Source: Candidatus Nomurabacteria bacterium
GTDB taxonomy: Bacteria; Patescibacteriota; Minisyncoccia; Phycocordibacterales; UBA9973
NCBI GenBank assembly: GCA_003155695.1
Contig: PMDZ01000008.1
Location: 103,362-159,584, forward strand
Reading direction: 5' to 3'
Length of the DNA stretch: 56,223 bases
In this document: positions 1 to 8,478 of the stretch, in pieces
Layout of the letters: each line of letters begins with the position of its first letter
Numbering within the stretch: position 1 is the first letter of the stretch
The notes under the pieces: generated by a model
What the model saw: the letters and a program-made list of their open reading frames with translations, nothing else
What the model was told of the DNA's origin: nothing
The model's database searches: none
Position numbers and translations under genes: made by a program

Positions 1-734
1 TCTATCATTTCTTTCCTATTAAGAAGGTCGCTTTCCTCATCCTTTATTTTATCTTGGGAAAGATTAATAACTCCAAGAAGAACTTGATCTATTGTCGGAC
101 AAACACTCCTTGGAGTGCCAAAATGTTGGACCGCCATCCAGATATTTTGGCCTTCAAAGTTGCCCTTGCCGACAGCCATGCCTATATCGGTATAGTTTTT
201 ATTCAAAATGTTAGCCCTGTGACCGGCACTTGCCATCCAGGCGTCCATAAGAGAGATATCATCTTTGAAGTTGCCCATGGCCAGATTCTCTCCGATTAGG
301 ATGTATTCGTACCCGACTTCGTCCGCAAGATTTCCCACCCCAACACCTTTGGATGAGATATGCTCAAAGTATTGATTATCGAACATGTCTTGCAATTTTT
401 TCTCGGCTGTTAAATCCAACAGTTGATTATCTTTCAATGCTTCTAAATTACCATTATCTTTTCTTTCTTTATTTGTCAATGAAATTAAACTATCTTTGGA
501 TAATTTTGTATTGTTTACATTTAAAATATTGCCAACAACTCGAAGGGCTCCCGGCATATCAATCTTGTTTGGTAATTGTGCTTCTTTCGTTCCTTCAAAT
601 TGAATTAGCGGTGTATCGCTCTTTTTTTCAATATGGGAATAAACCCGATCTATCATCGAAACAACATCATCCCTCGCAAGAAAGAGAGATAATGCCACAA
701 AAAAGAAAACAATGGTTTGATAGAAAAATTTCAT
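1..734 (-). CDS. CAP (SCP/YkwD-like) domain secreted protein, 3' end cut by window edge
   Basis: The ORF track misses this gene because it runs off the left edge without a stop. Read on the minus strand from ATG at 734 it starts MKFFYQTIVFFFVALSLFLA, an uncleaved signal-anchor or signal peptide. After a linker comes a CAP domain with the family's spaced His/Glu pattern: FEHISSKG, then GENLAMG, then AGHRANILNKNYTDIGMAVG. CAP domains in bacteria act outside the membrane; their biochemical role is mostly unknown, with wall, lipid and protein binding proposed. It starts 3 nt after the stop of the Sunset-like gene, so the two are probably cotranscribed. About 244 residues are visible and the C-terminus is missing. 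Family assignment is firm; the substrate is unknown. Confidence 0.85.
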   Translation of the reverse strand, partial: MKFFYQTIVFFFVALSLFLARDDVVSMIDRVYSHIEKKSDTPLIQFEGTKEAQLPNKIDMPGALRVVGNILNVNNTKLSKDSLISLTNKERKDNGNLEALKDNQLLDLTAEKKLQDMFDNQYFEHISSKGVGVGNLADEVGYEYILIGENLAMGNFKDDISLMDAWMASAGHRANILNKNYTDIGMAVGKGNFEGQNIWMAVQHFGTPRSVCPTIDQVLLGVINLSQDKIKDEESDLLNRKEMI

Positions 735-737
735 ATA

Positions 738-1136
738 TTATTTACACGTTGAAGATAAAGTGAATCCTGATTTTTCCGCATCGTCTTCTGTACTAAACCA
801 AACTGCATTCTCCGGTTTAATTCTTTTTGCTCCACTACAACCCGGACTGTAATACATTTTACCATTTTTTGACGCTACATACTTCTTCTCCCCCGACTGG
901 ACAGATGATGAAGCCGGAACATCACTATCATTTACGATTTGATTTTCCGATATATTTTCTTTCACTGCCGCAACTGTATTTATATCTTTATTATTTTTTA
1001 AATTATTATTGACAGATAAACGTCCCAGCCCGAAAGAACTAATCCCCACTCCAATTATTATACACAGATACAAAATAGCCACTTTGTCAATGCCGGTATT
1101 CTGCTTGATTTTATCGATTATATCGGGTATACTCAT
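738..1136 (-). CDS. Membrane-anchored protein with Sunset/Ada-like Cys domain
   Basis: This 132-aa protein has a cytoplasmic start (about 1-17), one TM helix (about 18-38, VAILYLCIIIGVGISSFGLG), a polar linker, and a C-terminal domain beginning near residue 85 (KYVASKNGKMYYSPGCSG). The pattern YYSPGCSGAKRI with a final STCK resembles the Sunset/Ada-type Cys-containing fold often seen at the C-terminus of Patescibacteria envelope proteins. Family knowledge suggests metal or ligand binding outside the cell, but no activity can be claimed. It is upstream of the CAP gene with 3 nt between them, so a two-gene envelope operon is likely. A TATAAT sits 9 nt before the ATG. It is transcribed divergently from rpmA. 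Confidence 0.7.
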   Translation of the reverse strand: MSIPDIIDKIKQNTGIDKVAILYLCIIIGVGISSFGLGRLSVNNNLKNNKDINTVAAVKENISENQIVNDSDVPASSSVQSGEKKYVASKNGKMYYSPGCSGAKRIKPENAVWFSTEDDAEKSGFTLSSTCK

Positions 1137-1187
1137 ACGTACTTGATTATAAATAATAAATTAGCTGTTGGCTAGTATAAATATCAT

Positions 1188-1460
1188 ATGGCACATAGGA
1201 AGGCCGGGGGTTCGGCCAAAAACTTAACAGATTCAAATCCAAAGTATCTCGGTACGAAACTTTACGCTGGGGAAAAAGCCTTGGCTGGTTCAATAATAGT
1301 TCGCCAACGCGGGACAAAAATTCTTCCGGGAACAAACGTCGGACTCGGGAAAGATCATACCCTCTTTGCCCTCACCGAAGGAACCGTCAAATACGGGACA
1401 AAAAGAAAAGTAAACTTCAATCGAACATCTTCAGTTAAAAAAATTGTCCATGTCGTCTAA
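1188..1460 (+). CDS. rpmA: 50S ribosomal protein bL27
   Basis: This 90-aa protein starts [12 protein letters not shown], the form in which the N-terminus begins directly with the conserved AHKK/AHRK segment that reaches the peptidyl-transferase centre. It therefore does not need the extra N-terminal cleavage found in Firmicutes. The core [20 protein letters not shown] is diagnostic. Length matches the family (about 85-95). It stands alone rather than next to rplU. TATAAA lies exactly 6 nt before the ATG, predicting a leaderless mRNA. A hairpin shared with the convergent rplI gene terminates it. Confidence 0.97.
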   Translation: MAHRKAGGSAKNLTDSNPKYLGTKLYAGEKALAGSIIVRQRGTKILPGTNVGLGKDHTLFALTEGTVKYGTKRKVNFNRTSSVKKIVHVV

Positions 1461-1500
1461 AATAAAATCCTCCTCACATTCATGAGGGGGATTTTATTTT
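1461..1500. terminator. Bidirectional terminator between rpmA and rplI
   Basis: A 13-bp stem with one mismatch (AAAATCCTCCTCA / TGAGGGGGATTTT) around a 6-nt loop is flanked by A-runs and T-runs on both sides. It follows the rpmA stop on the plus strand and overlaps the rplI stop on the minus strand, so it can serve both genes. Confidence 0.85.
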
Positions 1501-1937
1501 AAAGCTTCTATCATTATTTGACACTCCCCTTCCTTATCTCCTCTTTTTATGGAAATAATATGGAGACCTAAATTTTTAATGTGGTCCATTGTTAGATTTT
1601 TTTCATCTATTTCTATTCCTGTGGTTTCTTTTATCGCCTTGGCGACATCATGCGGCCCTACAGCTTTGAACAAATGACCCTTGTCGTTAGCTTTGGCTTT
1701 TATAGTAATAACTTTGTTACCAACAGAGGAAATTAAATTCGTGAAAGAATTCATTTCTTCTTCTTTTTTCTTTTGTATTTGTTTCTTTCTATCTTCCAAT
1801 TTCGCAAGCTCGGCCGAAGTTGCAAGGACTGCCAGCCCTTTTGACAAAAAAACGTTTTCTGCATAACCATCTTTAAAATCCTTCACATCGTATTTGTTAC
1901 CAATCTTCGGTATGTCCGCCAACAGAATTATTTTCAT
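1494..1937 (-). CDS. rplI: 50S ribosomal protein bL9
   Basis: This 147-aa protein has the L9 N-terminal domain MKIILLADIPKIGNKYDVKD followed by the conserved KDGYAENVFLSKGLA loop that contacts 23S rRNA. A long charged connecting helix (about 42-75) and the C-terminal domain (KANDKGHLFKAVGPHDVA) follow. Length fits the family (about 148). L9 helps frame maintenance. Several CPR lineages lack L9, so its presence is a mild taxonomic clue. TAAAAT lies 7 nt before the start codon, again suggesting a very short or absent leader. Confidence 0.96.
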   Translation of the reverse strand: MKIILLADIPKIGNKYDVKDFKDGYAENVFLSKGLAVLATSAELAKLEDRKKQIQKKKEEEMNSFTNLISSVGNKVITIKAKANDKGHLFKAVGPHDVAKAIKETTGIEIDEKNLTMDHIKNLGLHIISIKRGDKEGECQIMIEALK

Positions 1938-1974
1938 GTGGCGTATTTTATCACATTCAGTCGAAATTCGGAAA

Positions 1975-2142
1975 TCAGATTGTCGAAGCCGAAAGTGCCG
2001 GTAACTCGGTATCTAAGATAGAGACGTTAGATACTCTGGCTGGGTCAAGAGACGCATTATTAACACTCTTTCTGTTCAGTGTCACAGAATAAACAGTTGC
2101 GCTTAAGACGACCAGGACCAATATGAGTAATGTTGTTTTCAT
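1975..2142 (-). CDS. Small secreted or membrane peptide, 55 aa
   Basis: This ORF is too short for the supplied track. The minus-strand frame from ATG at 2142 encodes MKTTLLILVLVVLSATVYSV, a clear hydrophobic signal segment, then a short Ser/Asn-rich tail ending ALSASTI before TGA. The signal-peptide-like composition argues for a real gene. No family is recognised. It lies between rplI and the DUF1059 gene on the same strand, with no obvious terminator before it, so it may share a transcript with the DUF1059 gene 43 nt upstream. Coding status is moderately supported only. Confidence 0.5.
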   Translation of the reverse strand: MKTTLLILVLVVLSATVYSVTLNRKSVNNASLDPARVSNVSILDTELPALSASTI

Positions 2143-2185
2143 ACTTGTTATTAACTACTTAAATTTATAAAGAGGGCGAGCTCAT

Positions 2186-2380
2186 TTACATATCCTTTAC
2201 CATGGATGTCATCTTGGTCTTCATTTGTTCTTCCGACATTTTTTTCGACATTTCGGCAACTACTTCGGGGTGAGCTTTCGTGGCGTGATCATTTAACTTA
2301 CTAATTACTTCTTCAGCCGTCTCTCCTTTCGCTACGAAACCACAATCCACACCCATGTCTTTGCAAGATATTGTTTTCAT
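2186..2380 (-). CDS. DUF1059 family small protein
   Basis: This 64-aa protein matches the DUF1059 pattern: MKTISCKDMGVDCGFVAKGE, then EEVISKLNDHATKAHPEV. Conserved Cys6 and Cys13 and the His pair near 32-37 suggest a small metal-binding or redox fold, though the function is undescribed. The C-terminal tail is Met/Lys-rich (KMSEEQMKTKMTSMVKDM). A TATAAA lies about 40 nt before the start, in an AT-rich spacer with an imperfect dyad near 2421-2446. It is divergent from the histidine kinase gene. Confidence 0.8.
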   Translation of the reverse strand: MKTISCKDMGVDCGFVAKGETAEEVISKLNDHATKAHPEVVAEMSKKMSEEQMKTKMTSMVKDM

Positions 2381-2554
2381 AAAATTTTTTTATTCTTTTA
2401 AAAATTGATAATTATTTATAATGTATACTCTTTTGACCTTAAAAGTATATCGACTAATGATACGGACATGAGTTAAATTTATTATTAAACTTAGGTATAG
2501 ACTAATTTGGATTAAGGTATTATGATAATGGAAGGGTAAGAGCATAATTTTTTT

Positions 2555-4492
2555 ATGGAAAACACAAATTTTTGGCATAATGTCAATAAAATCCTTCCTA
2601 TAAGTTTGGGAGATTTTTTTGCGGGAATAATTTTCCTGTTTGGTTTATATTTAACAAGCTTTGTAAGTTATGATGTTTTCCATACATTGGTTGAACTTTT
2701 TAGTGTTATTATCGCTTTTGGGATTTTTATAGTCATCTGGAATGCCAGAAGTTTCCTAGATAATCATTTTTTGCTTTTTTTGGGTATTGCCTATGTTTTC
2801 ATTTCCTTAATTGATATTGCTCACACTTTTGCCTATCAAGGCGTAGGAATTTTAACTTTTTTTGATCCTACATCTAATCTCGCCACCCAGCTTTGGATAG
2901 CAGCCAGATATATTCAAGCATTATCTTTGCTTATAGCGCCAATATTTCTAACCAGAAAAATAAATATAAGATTGGTTAGCGGAATCTTTAGCTTGGTCGT
3001 TATTTCGGTTTTTGTTTCTATTTTTTACCTTAAGATTTTCCCGACTGCATATATAGATGGTGTTGGGTTGACTTTATTCAAAAAAATTAGTGAATATATA
3101 ATTTCGTTAATTTTAATCGGCTCGGCAGTTTTCCTTTTTAAAAAAAGAAGAACACTAAACGTAAAAGTTTTTTATCTGATTTTTGCCTCAATTATTTTTA
3201 CTATCGCTTCTGAACTTTCTTTTACTACATACCTCGGAGTGTTCGATTTCTCAAATATGCTTGGACATTTGTTTAAAATAGTATCCTTTCTCCTTATCTA
3301 TAAAACAATCGTAGAATTTGGGGTTAGAAATCCCCTCTCCTACATCTTCAGAAGTTTGGAGCAAAACGCTGAAACTTTAAGAGCTTCGGAACTTAAATTT
3401 CGATCTTTGAGTGAAAAGTTGGAAAAAACAGTTACTGATTTGAAAATAGTCCAATTGTCAATGGATAACGCTTTTGCCCATATTATAATTACCGATAAAA
3501 ATGGACGGATATTATATGCCAATAAATCAGCTGAGAAAATAACCGGTTTCAGTAAGGAAGAAATGATGAATAATACACCTTCTTTATGGGGCAAACAGAT
3601 GCCACAATCATTTTACAAAAATTTATGGAAAACAATAAAAGACGAGAAGAAAAATTTTGCCGGAGAAATTTTAAATAAGAGGAAAAATGGCGATTTGTAT
3701 ACCGCTGAAATTAGAGTCGCACCGGTTCTGGACGATAATAATGAAGTTAAGTTTTTCGTCGCTCTGGAGCGTGATATCACCGAACAAAAAGAGATTGATA
3801 GAGCAAAGACCGAATTTATTTCCCTGGCCGCTCACCAACTGCGCACTCCCCTTTCAACGATTTCCATAACGACCGAAATGCTACTGAAAGATATTGTTGG
3901 CGATACTTCAAAAGAAAATAAGAAATACCTAAAAAATATTTTCACTCAAGTGAAAGGTATGACCGAGATGATAGAAGTGTTTCTGAATGTTTCCCGTATT
4001 GAGATGGGCAAATTCCCGGTAAAAACCGAACCACTGAAATTATACGATGTAATCGAAAATGTCGTAAAAGGATTAGCAACTCAAATTAATAATAAAAAAA
4101 TAAATCTGAAAAAAAATTATAAAAAAACTCTCCCAATTTTGGATTTGGATAAGAATGTCATGAAAATTATCATGGAAAACCTTCTTTCTAATGCAATTAA
4201 ATACTCCGAAAAAGAGGGTAAAATTATACTTGGAGTGGAAGAAAAAGGTGATAATATCATTATAGAAGTTAAAGACAACGGTATCGGTATCCCGGAAAAA
4301 GAACAATACAGAATATTTACAAAATTATTCAGAGCCCAAAATACTTCCCAAATTAAAAGTGAGGGTTCAGGACTGGGACTTTACCTTGTCAAAAATTTGG
4401 CCGAGCAGAGTGGTTATAGTTTTTCATTCATATCAAAAGAAAATGAAGGTGCGGCCTTCACGATTTCTATTCCAAAGACAACTGTAAAATAA
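2555..4492 (+). CDS. Sensor histidine kinase with MASE3 and PAS domains
   Basis: This 645-aa membrane kinase has an N-terminal MASE3-type sensor with about 7-8 TM helices (roughly 20-245; FVISLIDIAHTFAYQGVG is typical), a linker helix, one PAS domain (about 300-415, ITDKNGRILYANKSAEKITG), a HisKA dimerisation domain with phosphoacceptor His in AAHQLRTPLSTIS (near 430), and a HATPase domain (ENLLSNAIKYSEKEGKI, DNGIGIPEKE, GSGLGLYLVK). It would sense a membrane-borne or small-molecule cue and phosphorylate a response regulator; the OmpR-type regulator at 5037-5711 is the obvious partner. CATAAT lies exactly 6 nt before the ATG, predicting a leaderless transcript. The ligand is unknown. Confidence 0.93.
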   Translation: MENTNFWHNVNKILPISLGDFFAGIIFLFGLYLTSFVSYDVFHTLVELFSVIIAFGIFIVIWNARSFLDNHFLLFLGIAYVFISLIDIAHTFAYQGVGILTFFDPTSNLATQLWIAARYIQALSLLIAPIFLTRKINIRLVSGIFSLVVISVFVSIFYLKIFPTAYIDGVGLTLFKKISEYIISLILIGSAVFLFKKRRTLNVKVFYLIFASIIFTIASELSFTTYLGVFDFSNMLGHLFKIVSFLLIYKTIVEFGVRNPLSYIFRSLEQNAETLRASELKFRSLSEKLEKTVTDLKIVQLSMDNAFAHIIITDKNGRILYANKSAEKITGFSKEEMMNNTPSLWGKQMPQSFYKNLWKTIKDEKKNFAGEILNKRKNGDLYTAEIRVAPVLDDNNEVKFFVALERDITEQKEIDRAKTEFISLAAHQLRTPLSTISITTEMLLKDIVGDTSKENKKYLKNIFTQVKGMTEMIEVFLNVSRIEMGKFPVKTEPLKLYDVIENVVKGLATQINNKKINLKKNYKKTLPILDLDKNVMKIIMENLLSNAIKYSEKEGKIILGVEEKGDNIIIEVKDNGIGIPEKEQYRIFTKLFRAQNTSQIKSEGSGLGLYLVKNLAEQSGYSFSFISKENEGAAFTISIPKTTVK

Positions 4493-4563
4493 AAAGATAC
4501 TTTTAATTTAGAATTAATTTTAAATTTAACTTTAGCAATTAATATGCAAGGGGTGGATTATTT

Positions 4564-5040
4564 TTGGCTTTTAATTTTAAATTAAATATATTCATAAAAA
4601 TGACAACAATAACAACAGTCATCATCATATTAGTATTTTTGATTGTATTTTTATTTATTATTCAGAAAAATGAACCAGCTGTCAGTTCTCAAACGTTTCA
4701 GATCTATTTCAATAGGAAATTGGGTAATTATCTGGTTGATAGAAGAAGTCGAGCTTTGTATTACTACGGAGAGGATAGAATAGGAACTTCAAAGTCACAA
4801 CCGAAAAGTCATTGCGGCGAGGGCTGTCTGGGTGTCTGGCAAGTCTTTTATGAAGATAAAATAAACGTCTCACCACCTTTAAGGAAAGAAGATTTTTCAA
4901 ATTTAGAGAGACATCAGGATCAACAAAATCAAACTGTCTATAAAGGCCACCCACTTTATTACTACATAAACGACCTTAACGAAGGAGACGCAAAAGGCGA
5001 AGGCATGAATAACACGTGGTTCGTCTTAAAAATCGATTAG
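4564..5040 (+). CDS. Membrane-anchored PF03640 (secreted repeat) protein
   Basis: This 146- to 158-aa protein has an N-terminal TM anchor (TVIIILVFLIVFLFII) and two copies of the PF03640 'secreted repeat' pattern: NYLVDRRSRALYYYGED and, later, TVYKGHPLYYYINDLNEGDA ending NNTWFVL. The spaced CGEGCLGVW segment is the usual Cys/Trp motif between copies. Function is not established for the family. The track's TTG start (4564) has AAGGGGTGG about 8 nt upstream; an ATG at 4600 is the alternative. Its stop codon overlaps the stop of the convergent response regulator (TAG within 5037-5040). It lies between kinase and regulator, so it may be a signalling accessory or a regulated target. Confidence 0.75.
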   Translation: MAFNFKLNIFIKMTTITTVIIILVFLIVFLFIIQKNEPAVSSQTFQIYFNRKLGNYLVDRRSRALYYYGEDRIGTSKSQPKSHCGEGCLGVWQVFYEDKINVSPPLRKEDFSNLERHQDQQNQTVYKGHPLYYYINDLNEGDAKGEGMNNTWFVLKID

Positions 5041-5711
5041 ACTTTCAGCTTATAACCAACCCCACGAATTGTTTGGATGAGTTTCTTGTTTTTACCACCC
5101 TCAATTTTGTTGCGTAATCTATTTATATATACATCAATAATGTTCGAGAAAGAATCATAATCAAAATCCCAAATGTTATCCGACAGGTCAACTCTCTGGA
5201 TTACTTGGTTCGGGCGACGCATTAAATATTCCAAAAGTCTGAATTCTTTCAGAGTCAGTTGAATTTCTTTATTCTTTATAAAAACTTTTTTTGTGCTTGG
5301 ACTCAAAGTTAAATCTCCGGCTTTTAACTCAACCGGTAGAGCCACTTTCGGCCTTCTTGTTAAAGCTCTAATTCTGGCAAACAATTCGGAAAGGACAAAC
5401 GGCTTTTGCATATAATCATCGGCTCCGACATCAAGCAGTGATACTTTACTTTCGGAATCGCCTTTGGCGGTAAGAATTAAAATAGGAGTAGAGATTCCCT
5501 TCTGCCTGATATTCTGGCAAACTTCCTTTCCGGACCTTTTCGGAAGCATTAAATCAAGAATAACTAAATCGTAATCTTTATGATTATATTCAATGCGAGT
5601 TTGACCCGATTCGCCGTCCGTTAGATAATCAACGGCGTAGCCTTCACTTTCAAGGCTTTTTTTCATTAATTTGGCTAAATTTTCTTCATCCTCAATAATT
5701 AAGATTTTCAT
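5037..5711 (-). CDS. OmpR/PhoB-family response regulator
   Basis: This 224-aa regulator has a receiver domain (1-120) with acidic pair EDEE, phosphoacceptor Asp53 in LVILDLMLPK, the Thr in LILTAK and Lys in YMQKPF. A winged-helix DNA-binding domain (about 128-224) follows, with LTLKEFRLLEYLM and the wing IQTIRGVGYKL. It most likely receives phosphate from the MASE3 kinase encoded convergently at 2555-4492. It has its own promoter, TTGAAT-N16-TATCAT with TG extension, and the -10 ends 6 nt before ATG, so the message should be leaderless. Confidence 0.95.
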   Translation of the reverse strand: MKILIIEDEENLAKLMKKSLESEGYAVDYLTDGESGQTRIEYNHKDYDLVILDLMLPKRSGKEVCQNIRQKGISTPILILTAKGDSESKVSLLDVGADDYMQKPFVLSELFARIRALTRRPKVALPVELKAGDLTLSPSTKKVFIKNKEIQLTLKEFRLLEYLMRRPNQVIQRVDLSDNIWDFDYDSFSNIIDVYINRLRNKIEGGKNKKLIQTIRGVGYKLKV

Positions 5712-5717
5712 ACATAA

Positions 5718-5745
5718 ATGATATCAAACCTAAAATAAAATTCAA
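5718..5745 (-). promoter_or_regulatory. Promoter of the response regulator gene
   Basis: On the minus strand TTGAAT (5740-5745), a 16-nt spacer and TATCAT (5718-5723), preceded by TGA as an extended -10. The start codon begins 6 nt downstream, where transcription itself should start. Confidence 0.65.
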
Positions 5746-5746
5746 G

Positions 5747-6970
5747 TTATTTTTTAAGTAATATTTCAACTGCTTTATCCATTTGCGGGTCTTTTTTTGC
5801 ATCATAATCTTTTTGAATTAAAGGAACTTCCACATCGGGCTTAATTCCTTCCAATGAAATGGAAACTCCTTTGGGAGTGAACCAATTTGCAACCGTAACT
5901 TTAAGTGATGTATCATCCGTAATTTTTATCAGTTCCTGAACGGAACCCTTACCAAAAGTTTTCTCTCCCACCAAAGTAGCAATGCCGTAATCATGAAGCG
6001 CTCCGGCCAAAATCTCGGAAGCCGAAGCCGACCCACCGTCGACCAAGACGACAAAAGAAAGTTTATCATTGAATAATCTTGGACCGTGACTTCGGTAAAC
6101 TTTTGGAGTACTTCCGTTTTGAGAATCTTCGCTTAGGATTACTTTACCCTCGTCTATAAACCACGAACCAATATTTACGGCCGAATCCAAATATCCGCCA
6201 GGGTTACCACGCAAATCAAGTATTAACTTATTTGATTTGGAATCAATAAATTTAATAAGTGCATCTCTGAACAAACTATCAGAATTTTCCGAGAAACTAT
6301 AGAATTTAATGACAAAAATTCCATCCGCTCGTAGCTCTGTATCAATAGTTGGAATTTGTATTTTTTCTCTTGGGATTACGAACTCGCGGGTCTTATTTTC
6401 TCCCGGGCGAAGAATTACCAACTTAACCGTGGTCCCTTCCGGCCCGCGGATTAATTCCAGAGCTTTATCCACAGTCATATCGTTCGTACTGACATCATTA
6501 ATTTTTATAATTTTGTCCCCAGCTTTTATTCCGGATTTGAAAGCTGGAGTATCTTTGAGCGGAGAAATAATTGTCAAAATCTGTTCTTTCATTCCAATCT
6601 CCGCTCCTATCCCTTCGAAAGACCCTGATATTTCCTCACTGAAAGATTTATTCTCTTTTGGCGGGAAAAATACAGTATAAGGGTCTCCGAGCGAGGTAGC
6701 CAAGCCCGATATTGCTCCCCAGACACGATCTTGGTCTCCCACATTTTTTGCGTAAATTGATTTTTCACTTAAAGTATTCCAAACTTTCCAGAAAGTACTG
6801 AAGTCGGCAGTTGTATCGACTTGGGGAGTTTTATTTATTAGAGACGTTACTTTATCTATTTCCGGTCGATGAGTATATCCAATATAAATACCGAGACCCA
6901 AGACTCCACAAATAGCGACTAGGGAAATTATTATATAACTTATTCTTCTTAAAATTCTCTTCTTGTTCAT
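5747..6970 (-). CDS. S41-family C-terminal processing protease with PDZ domain
   Basis: This 407-aa protein has an N-terminal TM segment (about 7-30), a helical linker, a PDZ domain (about 110-190, SGIKAGDKIIKINDVSTNDM) and an S41 catalytic domain. The nucleophile Ser lies in GGSASASEILAGAL and the catalytic Lys in GEKTFGKGSVQ, the standard Ser-Lys dyad of CtpA/Prc proteases. These act in the extracytoplasmic space on C-termini of envelope proteins. The gene follows the DUF4015 gene by 20 nt; AAGGA sits close to the ATG. Convergent orientation relative to other protease genes is not seen; it is the only protease of this class in the window. Confidence 0.93.
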   Translation of the reverse strand: MNKKRILRRISYIIISLVAICGVLGLGIYIGYTHRPEIDKVTSLINKTPQVDTTADFSTFWKVWNTLSEKSIYAKNVGDQDRVWGAISGLATSLGDPYTVFFPPKENKSFSEEISGSFEGIGAEIGMKEQILTIISPLKDTPAFKSGIKAGDKIIKINDVSTNDMTVDKALELIRGPEGTTVKLVILRPGENKTREFVIPREKIQIPTIDTELRADGIFVIKFYSFSENSDSLFRDALIKFIDSKSNKLILDLRGNPGGYLDSAVNIGSWFIDEGKVILSEDSQNGSTPKVYRSHGPRLFNDKLSFVVLVDGGSASASEILAGALHDYGIATLVGEKTFGKGSVQELIKITDDTSLKVTVANWFTPKGVSISLEGIKPDVEVPLIQKDYDAKKDPQMDKAVEILLKK

Positions 6971-6990
6971 AAATCCTTATTATTGCAAAA

Positions 6991-8226
6991 TTAATTGATT
7001 GTATCAAGCTTTAGCGCCGAAGGGGTATATTTATTGGCTGGGTCCCAGAGCATCCACGAATTTAAACCATTATCATAAACCGCTTTCATTTCGGTTTGAA
7101 TCATTTCTTTGGTATAAGTTGCTCCAAGGTTAAAATCCTGCAACCAAGGACGAATCTTCGATATATCTTGATTTATGGCTTTACTTTTAACCACAGCGCT
7201 TATAAGAGCCCGATTTATGACTTGATAAGGATACAGCGCTGGGTTCTTGTAGCCGGCATAACCGTTTGGATAATGAGAAGGATAAACCATCGGACAAATA
7301 AAATCAAAATATGGTATGACTTTCTCCCAAACTTGACCGATACCCATATCGTCGGTCGCCTCGGTCGTTAAACCAAAAACATCGGCTGAAATTGGAATGT
7401 TATCAGTCTTTTTAATTCCAGTGGAAATATATTTGAAAAATGCTTCCAGGTTATCGGCTCTGGTTTTACCGCTTCCCAAATTATAATTTATATCTTTTAT
7501 GTCACCATCGGAAGGATAGCGGATATAGTCAAAATTAATTTCATCGAAGCCGTCTTTGTATGAATCTAAGGCGATGGACAAAATATACTCATGCACCTTT
7601 ACATTTGTCGGGTCTAGAAACGATAATCCTTTTTTATCTTTCCAGATTGTTCCGTCGCTTTTTTTCTTTATCGCCCACTCGGGTTTTAATTTCGTCAGAT
7701 ACGGGTCTTGAAATACAGATATTCGTCCAATGATATAGATATTTTTGGAGTGGAGTAGAGAAGTAAGCTCTCTGATATTCTTGATACGGTTTTCTGGACT
7801 GCCAATTTCTTTTATCAGTGGGTCGTCAATGGCAAAACTTATGCGTCCGGTCGAGTCCTTGATATCTATTACAACGGCATTGAGTTCAGTATCGTCCACC
7901 ATTTTAATTAGAGGATTGCGATATTTATCCGAGCCGGCCACCCAAGCCGACATATAAAGCGCGCGAACTTGTTCCGGGGTTTGTATATGAGTTACAGGAA
8001 TTAGAGTTGGGGGATCAACGGCAACACTTTTTGGTTCTACTTTATTTACTACGACTTTTGGTAAAATAGTATTGTCTTTGGATAAATCCTGATTAATATT
8101 GTATTTCACAACATTGCTTTTAACCATGGATGAAAATACCGGCAGAGCATAATAAACAACCACCCCGCATCCTACAAATGCGAGGCAAACAAGAATTAAC
8201 TTCGCTTTACTATTTTTAACTGACAT
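6991..8226 (-). CDS. DUF4015 putative glycoside hydrolase, membrane-anchored
   Basis: The product of about 411 aa has an N-terminal TM anchor (LILVCLAFVGCGVVVYYAL), a linker, and a DUF4015 (PF13200) TIM-barrel-like domain: RALYMSAWVAG, LNAVVIDIKDSTG, then FDEINFDYIRYPSDG, a signature shared with alpha-amylase-like glycosidases. The likely site is the outside of the membrane and the target a cell-envelope glycan, though the substrate is unproven. The track begins at a TTG; ATG at 8226 (MSVKNSKAKL) is preferred because it lies one nucleotide after the stop of the upstream small gene. It is second in an operon: small membrane protein, DUF4015, S41 protease. Confidence 0.85.
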   Translation of the reverse strand: MSVKNSKAKLILVCLAFVGCGVVVYYALPVFSSMVKSNVVKYNINQDLSKDNTILPKVVVNKVEPKSVAVDPPTLIPVTHIQTPEQVRALYMSAWVAGSDKYRNPLIKMVDDTELNAVVIDIKDSTGRISFAIDDPLIKEIGSPENRIKNIRELTSLLHSKNIYIIGRISVFQDPYLTKLKPEWAIKKKSDGTIWKDKKGLSFLDPTNVKVHEYILSIALDSYKDGFDEINFDYIRYPSDGDIKDINYNLGSGKTRADNLEAFFKYISTGIKKTDNIPISADVFGLTTEATDDMGIGQVWEKVIPYFDFICPMVYPSHYPNGYAGYKNPALYPYQVINRALISAVVKSKAINQDISKIRPWLQDFNLGATYTKEMIQTEMKAVYDNGLNSWMLWDPANKYTPSALKLDTIN

Positions 8227-8227
8227 A

Positions 8228-8443
8228 CTATTCCACTTTTCCAATATTATCTACAAATGTTTTACTCTGATTGGTATCGTCGGCTTTGCGAGCTTTGTAA
8301 TCCAAGTAGAATAAATATGCGAGATACATTAAAGCGAGGCCTGTAACAACGAATAATATTTTGCGCCAAGTGTTAGGAAAACCCAAGAAAGGCAATACGA
8401 CTACCCATAAACCTATAATAAGTAACGTTTTTTCTTTTCTCAT
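8228..8443 (-). CDS. Small two-TM membrane protein
   Basis: Starting at ATG 8443 this is a 71-aa protein (MRKEKTLLIIGLWVVVLP) with two TM helices (about 6-22 and 27-47) and a charged C-terminal tail. The track's longer start would lie inside the TATAAT promoter and is rejected. No family is recognised. It leads the operon with the DUF4015 glycosidase-like protein and the S41 protease, so an envelope role is likely by context. The message should be leaderless. Confidence 0.75.
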   Translation of the reverse strand: MRKEKTLLIIGLWVVVLPFLGFPNTWRKILFVVTGLALMYLAYLFYLDYKARKADDTNQSKTFVDNIGKVE

Positions 8444-8449
8444 ATAGCC

Positions 8450-8478
8450 ATTATACCGCATTTATCAGGGCTCGACAA
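8450..8478 (-). promoter_or_regulatory. Promoter of the small membrane protein/DUF4015/ctp operon
   Basis: TTGTCG (8473-8478), 17-nt spacer, TATAAT (8450-8455), then 6 nt and ATG at 8443. The -35 lies inside the 3' end of rsmI, so rsmI reads into this promoter. Confidence 0.75.

Noticed and set aside
353-763. 136-aa plus-strand ORF
   Set aside because: It is antisense to the CAP-domain gene, whose minus-strand frame has recognisable conserved residues. The plus-strand product is low complexity in Tyr/Leu.
8444-8461. Upstream start of the 77-aa small membrane protein
   Set aside because: This start lies within the TATAAT promoter; ATG 8443 gives the usual 6-nt distance from the -10.
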